Shown piece by piece: positions 38,617 to 50,215 of a DNA stretch of 64,000 nucleotides. A model generated the notes under the pieces. The model worked only from the letters and a program-made list of their open reading frames with translations, had not been told where the DNA came from and made no database searches. The first letter of the stretch is position 1; each line of letters begins with the position of its first letter. The stretch is from Paramecium octaurelia (taxonomy: Eukaryota; Ciliophora; Oligohymenophorea; Peniculida; Parameciidae). Location: the NCBI GenBank assembly GCA_905182995.1, contig CAJJDP010000101.1, positions 251,099 through 315,098 on the forward strand, given 5' to 3'. Position numbers and translations under genes: made by a program.

Positions 38617-39813
38617 ATAATTATTATTAATTTGCCAAATTTGCTAATCTTTATATCTCCTTCTCATCTTTTATTTATTGTTATACTATCTCGATTTAAT
38701 CTTTAATATATTTTTCCTTCTCATAATCAGGTTTATTCTTCATGTATTTATTTCTAAACTCTTAATAAGTTCTATCATTAAGCAAACCAAATTCCTTTTC
38801 CAAGGTTTATAAATTATCCATCTCCAACATGACTTCCCCTGCCAAGTCCTCTTCATCATAGTCTATTAGTTCATTAACCAATATATCCATTACCTAGGTT
38901 TTAGCAAATGCTTCATCCCTTAATAATTGAAAACTTTAGGGAACGTAATTTAAATTTTTAGAACATATAATTTCAACTTCATCTATCAATTATTTACACC
39001 TTTCAATAACAGTGTTTGCTTTCTGAATTGCGCCATCTTTTGGATTACCTGGAGTAGCTTAGCCTGGAGTTTAACTTTGATTATTTCCATGTTATTAAGT
39101 TTAGGGCTGATTAGAAGATGCTTATTTCATTGGTTAAATAGCGCCAGAGTTAAGAAACTGTTAATTAATTCTAGCATCTGATTTTAGAAGATCTACTGTG
39201 TGAGGATATTCAGGACTTGTATGCTAGTTAACAAATTCTTGTTTGAAGTAAGACCAGGTATTAATTGTATACCCTTTATTTTCTAAATCCAGATATAATT
39301 GAATAAATTTAGTTGGACCTCCTTAAGGATATTAAGGAAAAAACAGAGCCCATGCCTTTATACATTCCATAGCTAGCCTAACCAAGGAAGTTCCATATTA
39401 TCTGGTTTCTTTTTCTAGAATAACTATTTTTGAGTACCCATTTTATCTCCAAATAAATTGCTTCCCCTATTTTGGTCATTCGCAGGATCCCCGAACTCTG
39501 CATAATATTTTAAAGAGTTTAAGGCTATAGCTTCATATTGATTTATAAATCTCATATTAGAAATCTCAATTAGCTCCTTACTCAACTATAAGAATAGAAT
39601 CATAATTTATACTCTCAAAGCTAATAACTTGGTTAATGGAGGATATAGATTTCGATTTGTATCCCAGGTTAGAACTTCTTTGATTGTGTTGCAAATTGTT
39701 TCAAATACATGTTCCTAATTGTCTTATACAGCTAATTTAATTGGGCGAGCATTCTTGTAATCCTCTTATGTTAATAAGCATGACTTAATAAACTCAGGTG
39801 TGATTTATTGCAT
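35454..39813 (-). CDS. GGA/TOM1-like protein: VHS, GAT-like, long coiled coil, alpha-adaptin appendage
   Basis: Start 39813-39811, stop TGA 35456-35454; introns 39415-39437, 36041-36069 and 35586-35612 leave 1426 codons. N-terminal helical domain ending 'LVRLAMECIKAWALFFP', like VHS domains that read sorting signals; then 'VIERCKQLIDEVEII' and 'LLRDEAF', like a GAT three-helix bundle that binds ARF; then about 700 residues of coiled coil with 13-residue repeats and a 31-Gln run; then an ear: 'SKTLDEDSNELIEILIGSNK', 'VSEFKNKW', 'EMGIDEIKLGGLGYVLD', 'ILPNDKICIYLTFESK', following the alpha-adaptin appendage order. This is the layout of a GGA coat adaptor at the Golgi or endosome, with an alpha-type ear. 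The start could lie further upstream. Confidence 0.65.
38313..38446 (-). repeat. 39-bp tandem repeat inside the GGA-like gene
   Basis: Three full copies (38313-38351, 38352-38390, 38391-38429) and a partial fourth (38430-38446), differing at a few bases. On the coding strand each unit encodes 13 residues, 'EEQDRIEQERKRK' with small variation, within the coiled coil. The length (multiple of three, 13 residues) keeps both frame and roughly the heptad pattern. Confidence 0.9.
38522..38614 (-). repeat. (TTA)31 microsatellite encoding poly-Gln
   Basis: Perfect array of 31 TTA units on the plus strand. In the minus-strand gene the reading frame is TAA, so it encodes 31 consecutive Gln using only reassigned stop codons. 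It separates the coiled coil from the GAT-like region. Confidence 0.95.
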
Positions 39814-39972
39814 GAGATTAACTGTCTATACGATGTTTAAATTTTATTAATTAATTAATACTTATTCTTATAATCATCCAACTTAAATAGCCATTCTTAT
39901 TGAATAACTATTCTATCTCCCTCAAAAATAGATAAAATATTGTTTAATAATAAAACTCGAACACTTATATAA

Positions 39973-41554
39973 TCACAATAACTATTTCATCAAAAATTCA
40001 AACTCTGAATAACCCACACTCTAAAAATGAAACAATATAGTACTTATGGATTTGAAAAGTTTTCTTAAAACAATTTATCTAGTTTGGATGTGCAAACACT
40101 AAAATGAAATCGGAGTTTTTGAGTCGTCAATTTACCATTACTAGAAGCAACCATCTTAAATGTTGTTTTCAGATTTTCCTCTGTCAATAACCCAGGTTTA
40201 TCAGTTATAGCTACTAAGAATTCCCCAAAATCAATAGTGCCACTTTTATCAACATCAGCTATCTTGAAAATATTCTCAATGAATGCTTTTGCATCTGCTT
40301 TAGAAGCAAATCTGTTAGAATACACTTTTAGAATCTCTTCCTTTGTTAATTGACCATCATGATTTTCATCCAAATTCACGAATTCTGTATATAGTTATTG
40401 TTAATCAGCAGAACAAATGTTTTTAATCATAAAAGTCAAAAACAACTGTTAAAGTTCTGATATTTTTACCTTATTTTGTTAAAGTTAATTTAAGATACTT
40501 TGATCATTTTACTTAACTCTAATTTTAAACCAATGATCATTCATAAAGCCTAAAATTGAAATTCTCTATTTAATAGGCACCAAAACTCTCTATATCAGTT
40601 GTCTACATAATTTAGATACTCTATCGAATTAAAAATTATTGTATTGGGCAGCCATCTTTTTAATTTGTGATTTCACTGATTCAATTGTATTTCCTTCGAA
40701 TGGAGGGTATCCACATATCATCTAATATGACATCACTCCCAAACACCAAACATCTCTTTAATGATTGAATACATTTTAGTCTTTACTAATACAAGCTTCA
40801 GGTGGAAGACTAAAAACATTTTATTCATTTAATGCTGGCTTTACAAATAGACCTCTAATATCACTAAGTTTAATTTGAAAATTATTTGATGTATCAACTC
40901 TAGAAAAGCTATTCAAATTAAGGAAACCGTGAGTCAATCCATTCTGTTCCAAATATCTTAGTGATTCTGCTGCTTAATAGATGATGGATGCTATTTCTGC
41001 TTCAGTAAAGGGAATTATAGATTTATCGACATAGTAATTGGAGAGTTGGCCTCCACTGCAATAATCCATTATCAAAGAAAAGACTTCCTCATCAATAAAC
41101 AATTCATGTACATTCACAATTCGAGGGTTATCCTATATAATTATAATGTTTTAATTATTACTAGGGGATAACATTTCAATTGAGTGATAAATTCTTCATT
41201 TTCTTAATTTCTTTCATATTGTTCCACTACTCTAATTTTACCAGTTAGATTATGCTGAACCAACTTCTAATTTGATGACACTTATTTATTTAAACAAATA
41301 ATCATACATTTCATGTTTCCTTAAGTGATTTCACTGTAAAATCTGGAGTAGGAGAACTTATAAACCTTTAGTTAAGACAGATTCTTTTTAGTATCGTCAT
41401 AAGGTTCGCTAATAAATTCTTAGGGAGGAGAAAAGCTTGGAAGAATCATTGAAGGGTTGTTATTAGTGAGTACTTGATCAGTTTTTTTGATTAAAATTGG
41501 TTGTTGCAAATTTTTACTTGATTTCAATTTAGATTAAGATTGGCAAGGACCCAT
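39973..41554 (-). CDS. CDPK-like EF-hand pseudokinase B
   Basis: Start 41554-41552, stop TGA 39975-39973, introns 41133-41161 and 40021-40043; 509 residues. N-terminal 'MGPCQSQS' (Gly2, Cys4). Dead kinase domain: 'IRVVEQYE' (Lys to Glu), 'THGFLNLNSF' for the catalytic loop, 'LSDIRG' for DFG; 'LPPEA' and 'RDVWCLGVMSYQMICGYPPF' are kept. Two canonical EF-hand loops ('DENHDGQLTKEE', 'DVDKSGTIDFGE'), then degenerate hands and the CDPK-type end 'GYSEFEFLMKQLL', which supports the last intron. Expected role: Ca2+ sensor at a membrane without phosphotransfer. It is nearest to copy A in keeping two good EF hands. Confidence 0.85.
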
Positions 41555-42008
41555 TTATATAATTAATTATAGATTTAGTTTGAAAAAAAAAATACTAAAA
41601 ATAGTTAATTTCATTTGATAAAACTGAATATTTGTATCATTTTATCGAAAATAATTCTGTAAAAAGAAATTAATTAATAAAATATATATCTAACAGTTTA
41701 AGTGAATGAGTCTTTTATTTATTTATTTTGCAAAGTAATTTATTTATTTTTAATCCTCCTCTTATGCAGGATTATAGACTAGTTTTATCACCCTTTTTAT
41801 TTAAATTAGGATTTCTGTTAATAAATTAATTTTAAGGGATTCTCATCGTATTTTATAAGAGATTAATAATGATCATAATATGAACTTATTATTTTTGTAA
41901 AATTTGGTATAAAATATATTCAATAAAATAAATATATTAATTTGTAAAACCCAATTAAAATGAACATTAAAGCAAATCATCAAGGGCTTAAACGCAAAAT
42001 TGATATTT
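41555..42008. other. Intergenic, AT-rich
   Basis: No convincing frame, RNA or repeat is seen. This is the spacer between the start of pseudokinase B and the end of the MZT1 gene; it presumably holds the pseudokinase B promoter. Confidence 0.5.
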
Positions 42009-42293
42009 TCATTATTTATGAATTTTTTTATAGGTGTTTAATTCAGTTTTCATTTCATTTACCACCAGAGCCAAAGCTTCAGGATTAACTCCATTTTCTA
42101 TCATACTAACCAATACAGCTAATTATTATCTATCCAATCCGCAATTTAAAATCTAAGACATTTCATGTATGACTATTAGCAATAACCATTTTCATTTACT
42201 TTCAAGCGTTTCTTAAGCCTCCTCCTTTTCTTACGATAATGAGACCTTCAATTAACTTTTAAAATTTGAACTATTGTTTTGATTTGCTGACAT
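42009..42293 (-). CDS. MZT1: MZT1/MOZART1, gamma-tubulin complex microprotein
   Basis: Start 42293-42291, stop TGA 42011-42009, one 27-nt intron (42173-42199); 85 residues, the usual size. MZT1 binds the N-termini of gamma-tubulin complex proteins and helps recruit and activate the ring complex at microtubule-organising centres (basal bodies in ciliates). The core 'MSQILNCGLDRQQLAVLVSM' then 'IENGVNPEALALVVNEM' matches the family pattern ILNTGLD...GINPEAL in order and spacing. Without splicing the frame meets a TGA, so the intron is required. The N-terminus is a short Asn/Ser-rich leader. Confidence 0.9.
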
Positions 42294-42418
42294 ACAAAAT
42301 TTAAAAAATATTTTTAATTTTAAACTCATTGAATAAATATTAAAAGTCCATTCCCAAGGAGAATATTGTATTAAATCCCCTACATATCTATTGTATATTC
42401 TCAATTAACCATATAGCC

Positions 42419-43635
42419 TCAACTAAATTCCTGATTCAATTCCATAGTATATAATTACCCATATCCCAATCTATAAGCATAATCACATTAAGCTGCAAAG
42501 CCTATTATAGACATCGAAATTTTGAAATCAATTGTTTTGCTTTGGTAATTTTAAAGAAAACTTAAATGTAAACCATTTGCTGCAAAACACTGTATTCTCT
42601 GGAGCATTCAGACCTTTAGGACATTAATTATATCAATCCTATATGGTACTATAAAGTATTTCTAAACTATTCTACTTTTAAGCGCTCAATGTTACTTGTA
42701 ATCCGACGCTATTTAGATTTACTATTGATTATATTCTCTCACTGCAGTTTATTTGAGAATGTTACTTTAAACTATTTTCCAATTTTACAAAATTTTACTA
42801 ATAATTATTACTCGATCCAACAGGTAATTCATTCCTTGCATCTAAAGGTTTTAATCAGCATCCTATATTGATCATTAGCTTAAAAACCGATGTTGTTTGT
42901 GATTGATTATTTGTTGAAATTCCAAACTCTATCTTGAAACCTAAAGCTGTAATCATGCCCTTTCACCCAGGAATGAGTATGGCATTTTCTCTGAACATAA
43001 TATCAACCTAATATTCTCCCATTTTATTTTTGTTCGTATTAAACTAAGCCATAAAAAGATCGTGTTTGAAATAGAATCTCTATAGGTCATGGCAATTAAT
43101 TCTAAAAATCTGCAATCAAAGTTTTCTATCTATTTATCAACAACTTTTTTAATTTCCTTTTCTTTTTTAATCCTTTCTCATTTATCAATCTATATTTCAT
43201 TAACACTTAATTTTCTCATCATTCTTCTTAATAATATGAACTTAGGAGTTTCTTTTTGAAATTTTAACGTCTTGGAATAGTTATTTGAAGAAAGAATTTA
43301 TTAAAGATCTTGCTTAAATTGCTATGACTTGTACTTAAACTAAAGATGTAATGGTGTTTCGCCTTTAGTAATTAATAGTTTTGAGTTGATTCAATCATCC
43401 TAAATGTTTTAAAAAATTCATAACTTTGTTTGGTATCAACTAAATTTAAACTGATTCAACCTTCATTTAATGATTCTTCTTGCCAATTCTTAAATTCATT
43501 GACATATATAAATTATTTTTTATAACTTTATTCCTATTTATTTGCATTAAATTCTGATTAATTAAATAAAACACTAATTAAAACAGGTTATTATTTCAGA
43601 AGTTCCAAAATAAAGATTAATGATATTGATAACAT
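42419..43635 (-). CDS. Unrecognised gene, exon structure unresolved
   Basis: Coding-like sequence on the minus strand between the MZT1 and pseudokinase C genes. A good first part starts at 43635-43633 and, after a 21-nt GTT...TAG intron (about 43409-43429), continues through 'NEFKNWQEESLNEV', 'DTKQSYEFFKTFRMIESTQN' and 'SKIFNKFFLQITIPRR'. Further exons carry 'FMAQFNTNKNKMGEYQVDIM', 'RENAILIPGFQDRVWNFN' and 'KISMSIIGFAAQCDYAYRLG', probably ending at a TGA at 42421-42419. I could not join the middle with introns of normal size; several frame changes remain. It may be a real gene with more introns, or a decaying one. No family recognised. Confidence 0.4.
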
Positions 43636-43726
43636 TAAATCTATAGATCTAGGGGTAACAACTTTGAGGATTTAATAAGAAATAATCATTTAAGATAAAT
43701 AACGAAAAATTTTATATATATAAGAT

Positions 43727-45393
43727 TCATTCTATAAGTAATCTCATAATCGATTCAAACTATTACCAATTGAGCTAAAATTAGATTATCAATATTACAG
43801 TATTTAAATCATCTGTTATTTAAGAAAACTCAGATTTGATGTCTGCGGTTTCACATTACAAATGTCTTTTAAGTCCCTTTAATTATATTTCTTGTTTATT
43901 GTAAGAGAAGATTTAGAAGCAGGTTTCAATATTTTATTAGGTTAATAAAGTAGATCTGGATAAAGCTAAGGACATAAATTATGTAGAATCTATTCCTCCT
44001 TCTTAAGGGTCAACTTCTAACTATTAAAATATTTCGTTTATTTTATTTTCTACATCCTCTGTTGATTTATAGTTCGAAAAGAGTTTAATAAGTTCTTGTT
44101 TACTCAATAATCCATCCATATTTGTATCACCTTCTGAAAATAGTTTTTGGATTGCAATATATTCTTCCCAATTAAATTCCTATCCAAAATATCCTAACAA
44201 TAATTATTGAATTGTGCAACAAGGTTTATTTGAAAGAAAATTAGTAAAGAGAATTTCTTATTGAGAGATCTTCTTAATTCTATGAATTTTTAAAAATTGA
44301 TGTTTTAAGAGAGTTTCAAAATCAACACGATGTTCAGGATTCTTTGCCAATGTTGCTTCTAAGAAATCCTTAAAGATCAAATCCTTCTTTTTTGAGAAAT
44401 TGAATTTGTGATCTTTGATTATGCTTATTAAAAATGATTGTGTCGTATTATGAGAAAAGTCATAGGGCAACTAACCTTTCTTTAGAGTATAGCCTAATAA
44501 TCCTACCATCCAAATATCTCTTTCTTTCGTAAAGAGATTCTGATGATATAAACATTCTGGAGGCAATAATTTAATTATTTCCAAATTATTTTCTTCCCTA
44601 ATTATGATTCCCTTTACATTTACTAATTTTACTATCAACCCTCCGTTGCTACCTTAAATATACTCAAAGGATTTAAGGGTTAGGTTTCCATGAACCAAGT
44701 TTTTTGAATGAAGATATTGCATTACAGAGATAATTTATTCATAAATTTGAGATACCAAACTTTTTGAAACTTTGGCTTAGCCTATAATTAAATCTGACAA
44801 ATGATTCCCATGAAAATGCTCAGAGACCACTTAATAATTCATTCTATCCTGAAATATTTCAACAATCCTGAGTATATTGGGATGATCCTAGAGAGCATTT
44901 ATTACAATAATATACTAAAGCTACTTTTTATAGCCATGAGATGTATTTCTCATTATCTGGATTAGACTTCTAAAAATTTTCCATCTGCACTAGCTTCCCT
45001 GTCTTGTTATTTTGCAAAATCGAAATTTACTAAAAGCATATGACTTATACATACATAATTTGCAGAATGCTAACCAATTAGAGTATATTTTTTAGAAGCA
45101 CTCATAGTTTCAAGAAGTGGACTTGCAGTGCATGAGTGCAATCCAGAGACATTGTTTTAGATTTTTAAGACCGATATTGGATTTCTTTGTCTAGATGAAA
45201 CCATATTTCCTTCGGTCGTTGTTGAATAATTGGAATCTCCGAAGATTTTCTTTTCTTAATGAGAAAAGTTAGATCTTCTTAATGTAGCATCTGATGTTGC
45301 ATATATATCTGCCTTAATTTTTTCCTCTACTTAATGTCCATTAAGTAAGACAACTTTTGGGTTTTACTTTTTTTTTGTCTAGCAAACTCCCAT
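43727..45393 (-). CDS. CDPK-like EF-hand pseudokinase C (tandem copy 1)
   Basis: Start 45393-45391, stop TGA 43729-43727; introns 45030-45054, 44888-44915 and 43775-43798; 529 residues. N-terminal 'MGVCQTKKK' (Gly2, Cys4). Kinase domain without catalysis: 'LVQMENF' (Lys to Glu), 'VHGNLTLKSF' for HRDLKPEN, 'LVNVKG' for DFG; 'DHPNILRIVEIFQD' and 'RDIWMVGLLGYTLKKG' are kept. One canonical EF-hand loop ('DTNMDGLLSKQE'); the second is degenerate. The CDPK-type end 'LNWQQFESIMRLLIE' is reached through a 24-nt intron. First of three closely related genes in the same orientation. Confidence 0.83.
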
Positions 45394-45630
45394 ATTTTAA
45401 TAATATTACTATTTTTATTAAAACAAAGAAATTTTAAAGGGGCATATCTTAATCTAATGAGAAACCGTAATTGTAATTGTAAATAAGAGCATTACAATGA
45501 ATTATTATAAACTGAGAAAAACGTTTATTTGTATAAAAGTATATAAATAATTCTAAAATAAAGTATATTATATTAATTATTGTAAATTTTATTATACTTT
45601 ATTTTATTTTAGAAATAATGAGACTAAATA

Positions 45631-47271
45631 TCAGATCATCAATTCTAAGATTTTAGAGAATTGCTGGAAATTTAACTAGAATAAAAATTAAATAATACTG
45701 AATTTTGATTTTCTGTTAAACGAGTTAGCTCAACTTTGATCTCGTCAATATCTGAGTTTAAATACTTTTTCAATCCTTTTAGGTTTATTTCTGAAGAATT
45801 GAGTGAAAATATCTCAAAACAAATCTCAATGTTTGAAGTTGACAATACATCCTTCCTCGTTGCTGTAAGAGCTAAAAACAAATTGGAATTGATCTCATCT
45901 TCTAATTCAAGCTCCTTATATAAATTATCGATTCTCTCTTCTATGTTTTCGATAGTCATATATTTATTAAATAATTTAACCAATTCTGCCTTAGACATCA
46001 ATCCATCCATATCTACATCTCCTTCTAAAAAGAGCTTTTGAATCTATAAGTACTCTTCCCAATTAAATTCTTAAACAAAAAAACCAAGAATCAATTATTA
46101 TAAAAGACAACTAGGTTTTGCTTCCAAAAGATTATTAAGCAAGATCTCTTATTCGCTTTTCTGTTTTTGTTAATATCTAGTTATGAATGGTAAATTTAGT
46201 AATTATTCTATTTTAATTCTTTTTAATGGATTCTTATTCAAAGAACTAGAAAGAAATTCTTTAAATGCTTGATCCTTTTTATGTTCAAATTTAAACGTGT
46301 TGTTCTTAACTAGCATCCTTATTTTTTCCTAAGTCAATTGTTGAGGTAATTGATAAGGGAGACCCCCTTTTTTTAAGGTCAATCCTATTAATGCAATTGC
46401 CCAGGCATCTCTGGCTTCAGTCTATTAAGGATGATAGATACACTCTGGAGAAGTGTACTTAAGTACTTCCATGTCATCTTCAACTTTAATGATAGCCCCC
46501 TTTAAATTTGATAATTTAACAATAATTCCATCTAATTTCTTTTAATAAGAAAATGAATTAATTGTAATAGCTCCGTGATAAATTTATTGTTCATGCAAAT
46601 AATGAATTGCCTGCAACATTTGATTTACGACTTAGGACACTTAGGGCTTAGACAATTTTGAACCATCAGCTATTAATTCTGATAAATCGTTATCCTCAAA
46701 GTGTTCAGAAACAACCTAATAATATTTATTATCTTAAAAGATCTCTGATACTCTGATAATGTTGGGGTGATCCTAAAATATGAATCAATTATACTATCTT
46801 GTTTCTCATCAGCCATTCTATGTAATTCGTACACTCTGGATCATCTTTTCGAAAAGTCTCTAATTGCATAATTTTGCCAGTCTTATTGTTTGAGATTATG
46901 GATATAGACTATATTAGATATGAGATACTTACATGATTCCCTTGTTTTTTTCTAATCAGTGAATATTTTTTGAATGCACATCCAGGTAAAAGTATATGAT
47001 TCGAACTGCTTGTTGTAGCAGTATAGTTATTTGAACCTTGTTTCTTCAAGGTGATTCTTCTTTTTGCTCTCTGGGTCAAAATTATCCCTTCGGAAAGAGG
47101 AGAAGTCTTGTTGTTCTCACTAATTTTGGTTGGATCTATTTAAAGATTCATTCTTCTTCTGGGAATGTCTTCAGAAATCTCAGTAACTTCAGTCTTGAAT
47201 TTGATTTGAGTTTAGGAAGTCTGTGTATTTTATCTCTTGGAATTTCTGACTTTGGTTTGACAAACACCCAT
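45631..47271 (-). CDS. CDPK-like EF-hand pseudokinase D (tandem copy 2)
   Basis: Start 47271-47269, stop TGA 45633-45631; introns 46909-46932, 46773-46794 and 45676-45698; 523 residues. N-terminal 'MGVCQTKV' nearly repeats its neighbours. Dead kinase signature: 'KIMQLETF' (Lys to Glu), 'YHGAITINSF' for the catalytic loop, 'LSNLKG' for DFG. 'DHPNIIRVSEIFQD' and the ARDAWAI region after the APE-like 'SPEC' are kept. One good EF-hand loop ('DVDMDGLMSKAE'), a second too degenerate to bind Ca2+, and the shared end 'LNFQQFSKILELMI'. Intron positions match copies C and E, showing origin by tandem duplication. Confidence 0.83.
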
Positions 47272-47455
47272 ATTATAATTAATTATTACTCCCAAATAAC
47301 TGAGGTACGAAGATTTAAATTATCAAACATGGAATTTAAATTCAGATTATTATTTAATTTATCAAATGTATTTATATTGAAACTAGGTCAAATCTAAAAT
47401 TAAGATTTAAGCGAAGATAAGATATTTTACATATATATAGATATTAATTAATAAT

Positions 47456-49092
47456 TCAAACAAGCAATTGAACTAGCTTTTGGAATTATTTAAGAGTTAA
47501 CTAAAATAAGATTCATTTATACAGTCTTTTCTTCGTTAGTTATACGATTGAATTCATCAATCAGTTCTTCTGAATCAGAATTTAAATGTCTTCTTAAACC
47601 CCTGAGATTGATCGCCTTTTTACCATTTGAGAAAATCTAGAAACATATCTCTATATTGCTTTAGGTAAGCAATATATCTCTGCTAGCAGCCAAAGATTGG
47701 AATTACTGACAATTAAATCCATTCTCCTTGTCAACGCCATAGTTTAACAAGATTTTTTCAGCCAACTCATCTGAATTAGGCTCATTGAGATACTACTTGT
47801 ACAGATTCGACAACTCCTACTTACTTAAATACCCATCCATGTCTTAATCTCCCTCTGAAAACAATTTTTAGATTTAAAGGTACTCTTCCCAGTAAAATTC
47901 TTATAAAAAATAACAAAGTATCATCTCTTATAGAACACAACAAGGCTTAGCAATCTTTGTATTATTCAGTACTATTTCTTGAGGAACAAGTTTTTAAACA
48001 GTATTCTCTACCAAGAATTCATCCTTTTATAATTAACTCAAAGTTATTCTATTTTTTGAGTGGAGCACTAAAATTTTCTTCATAAAATTAATTAATAACT
48101 AATCGGTATCATCATATTGAATTGTTGTACGCTTTATTAACAATGAGGCTTAAGCGTGATCAAATTATTAAGGGAACTAATATGGGAAAACCCCATATGT
48201 AAGAGAGTAACAAATGATTCCTATAGCCCAAACATCTCTGGCTATAGCGTAATTACGAGGTTGACTTAGGTATTCTGGTGGTGTGAACTTTACAAGATCC
48301 AAAGGCTCGGGCTCTTTAATTATAACTTTTTTTATATCCACTAATTTGATTAGAATTTCCTTTTTTGTTTTCTTAAATTAAAAGGAATCAAGAGTCAAAT
48401 GTCCGTGTATTAGATTTAGAGAATGTAAATAAGAAATGATTGAGATTATCTGTGCCATTATTGAAGATATTTAATTTGTGGGAAGCCTATTTTCTTCAGA
48501 TACTAGATCTGTTAATGATTTCCCATCAAAAAATTCATAAATAACTTAATAAGAGTTTTAATCTTGATAAATTTCAAGTATCCGATTGAGATTAGGATGC
48601 TCCTATGTTATTAATGCTTCATATATACCAATTAAACTTTTGAAAGCCAAGTTATGTACTCTTGTGTTTCTTCATCTTCTTTTAAAAAATTCTCCATTTC
48701 CACTATTATTCCAGTCTTATTATTCGACAATATTTGTTTCATCTATGTAATCACAATCAATTTACATCATGCATTTGAAGTTTCTTGATTAATGAATATT
48801 TTTTAGATGCACTCATTTCAATGATTGGAATTTGACCAAGTTATGGAGAATTCGAGATTAATCCAGCTAATTTTACTAAGCCTACCCTGGTTTTTTGGGT
48901 TCTTGACAGAAGATACCCAGCTGATTTAGGTGAATTAATTTCATCGAGACTATTTATTTACAAAAGTCCTGGATGTTTGAAACCTGTTTCTTATGTTGCA
49001 CTAAACTCAGTCTTCACTCTTTCTCCTTATCTAGTGGCTTTCTTTTTTTGGCCTGCTGGATTTTATTTAACCTTAGTTTAACAAACACCCAT
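47456..49092 (-). CDS. CDPK-like EF-hand pseudokinase E (tandem copy 3)
   Basis: Start 49092-49090, stop TGA 47458-47456; introns 48743-48765, 48603-48628 and 47501-47522; 521 residues. N-terminal 'MGVCQTKVKQNP'. Dead kinase signature: 'IIVEMENF' (Lys to Glu), 'IHGHLTLDSF' for the catalytic loop, 'LVDIKK' for DFG; 'EHPNLNRILEIYQD', 'TPPEY' and 'ARDVWAIGIICYSLTYG' are kept. One canonical EF-hand loop ('DQDMDGYLSKQE'); the second is lost. Ends 'LTLKQFQKLVQLLV', parallel to copies C and D. The last intron is required to reach this shared end. Confidence 0.83.
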
Positions 49093-50215
49093 TTTAATGT
49101 TATTTATTTTAATTTGATACCTAAAACGATTAAATATAATTGAAAAGGTCATTTATATGATTATATAAAAAAAAGCTAAAAAGATTTATATGAAAACAAC
49201 AAATATCAGTCATTATTGTTATTTAAATAATTAAGTATATATGTTAAGAAATCTTTTTCATTCTCATTTAGATTAAGTGATATTTCAATAAACATTTAAA
49301 ATAATTGTTGGTTTTCAAAATTGGATAAGGGTTCTAAATGTTTAGGTACATTCATACACAAAATGAACACTCATTTCTATGAGAATTATCAAAATTTGAC
49401 TGAAAATTTTTGAAATAAATTTTGATATTTGCTTATTGAAAATCTTCAAATAATTACATTAGCAAAAGTGCCCTAAAAAATTTATAATTTAATTTTTGAT
49501 TCATTTTTATAATATCCAAATTTTTGTAGCATCAACTTTTATGAATTCTTTCATTTTCTCAATTCAAATGCTTTTAAAATCATGATTTAATGTTAATTCA
49601 TTTCCTTTGTAAAAATTGAATTTTCTATTAATATTACGAAGATGTCACTAATTATAATATAATAATTCCTTATTCAAAGACATTCCTAATCTCATGAAAG
49701 AATGATATCAAATTAGATGATAATTAAATATGAATGAAGTCATATTTCCAAGTTTTAGATTATAACTTAGATCCACAGAGATTTTTATTAGTAGTGACAG
49801 TACTCCTCGACTCACTATTGTACAATAGGAAACATAACTTAAACAGCAATGTATAATACAGGACATTGTTACAAAAATACAGCTGTTCTATTTTGATTAA
49901 TAACATATCATGTACCAATAATATTTTTCACATATCATCATTCTTATGATTCATTTATCTAATATACTATTTGTATATTTAAAATTTGGCTGTGTCTTTG
50001 TGGGAATATAGAAAATTTATTGCAATTTCTTAAATATTTAAAGTGTTATTTTATATAATCTCATCTATAAAGATGTAATTATACTATTTAAACTATAAAA
50101 GCCTTAAAATTGAGAATACTTACAATCAATTGAGAAAACAAAACCAGTTGAGTTCTAAATATTTAATACTCAGTAATGTTATAAATATATTGCTATTAAT
50201 AATATATTTATTTTA
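49093..50215. other. Long AT-rich intergenic stretch
   Basis: More than 1 kb with no firmly supported gene, unusually long for this compact window. The left two thirds (49093-49700) is low-complexity AT with no open frame. The right part holds one weak candidate frame, listed separately. No terminal repeats or RNA motifs are seen. It could be the remains of a lost tandem copy, but no kinase or EF-hand motif survives. Confidence 0.5.
49730..50113 (+). CDS. Doubtful small frame
   Basis: 127 codons open under the ciliate code (ATG 49730-49732, TGA 50111-50113). The first third contains 'STEIFISSDSTPRLTIVQQE', the second half is hydrophobic ('FSHIIILMIHLSNILFVYLK'). In DNA this AT-rich a frame of this length can occur by chance, and no family is recognised. 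Confidence 0.2.

Noticed and set aside
42689-42871. Plus-strand 60-codon frame.
   Set aside because: Hydrophobic and without family features, opposite the unresolved minus-strand gene; probably chance.
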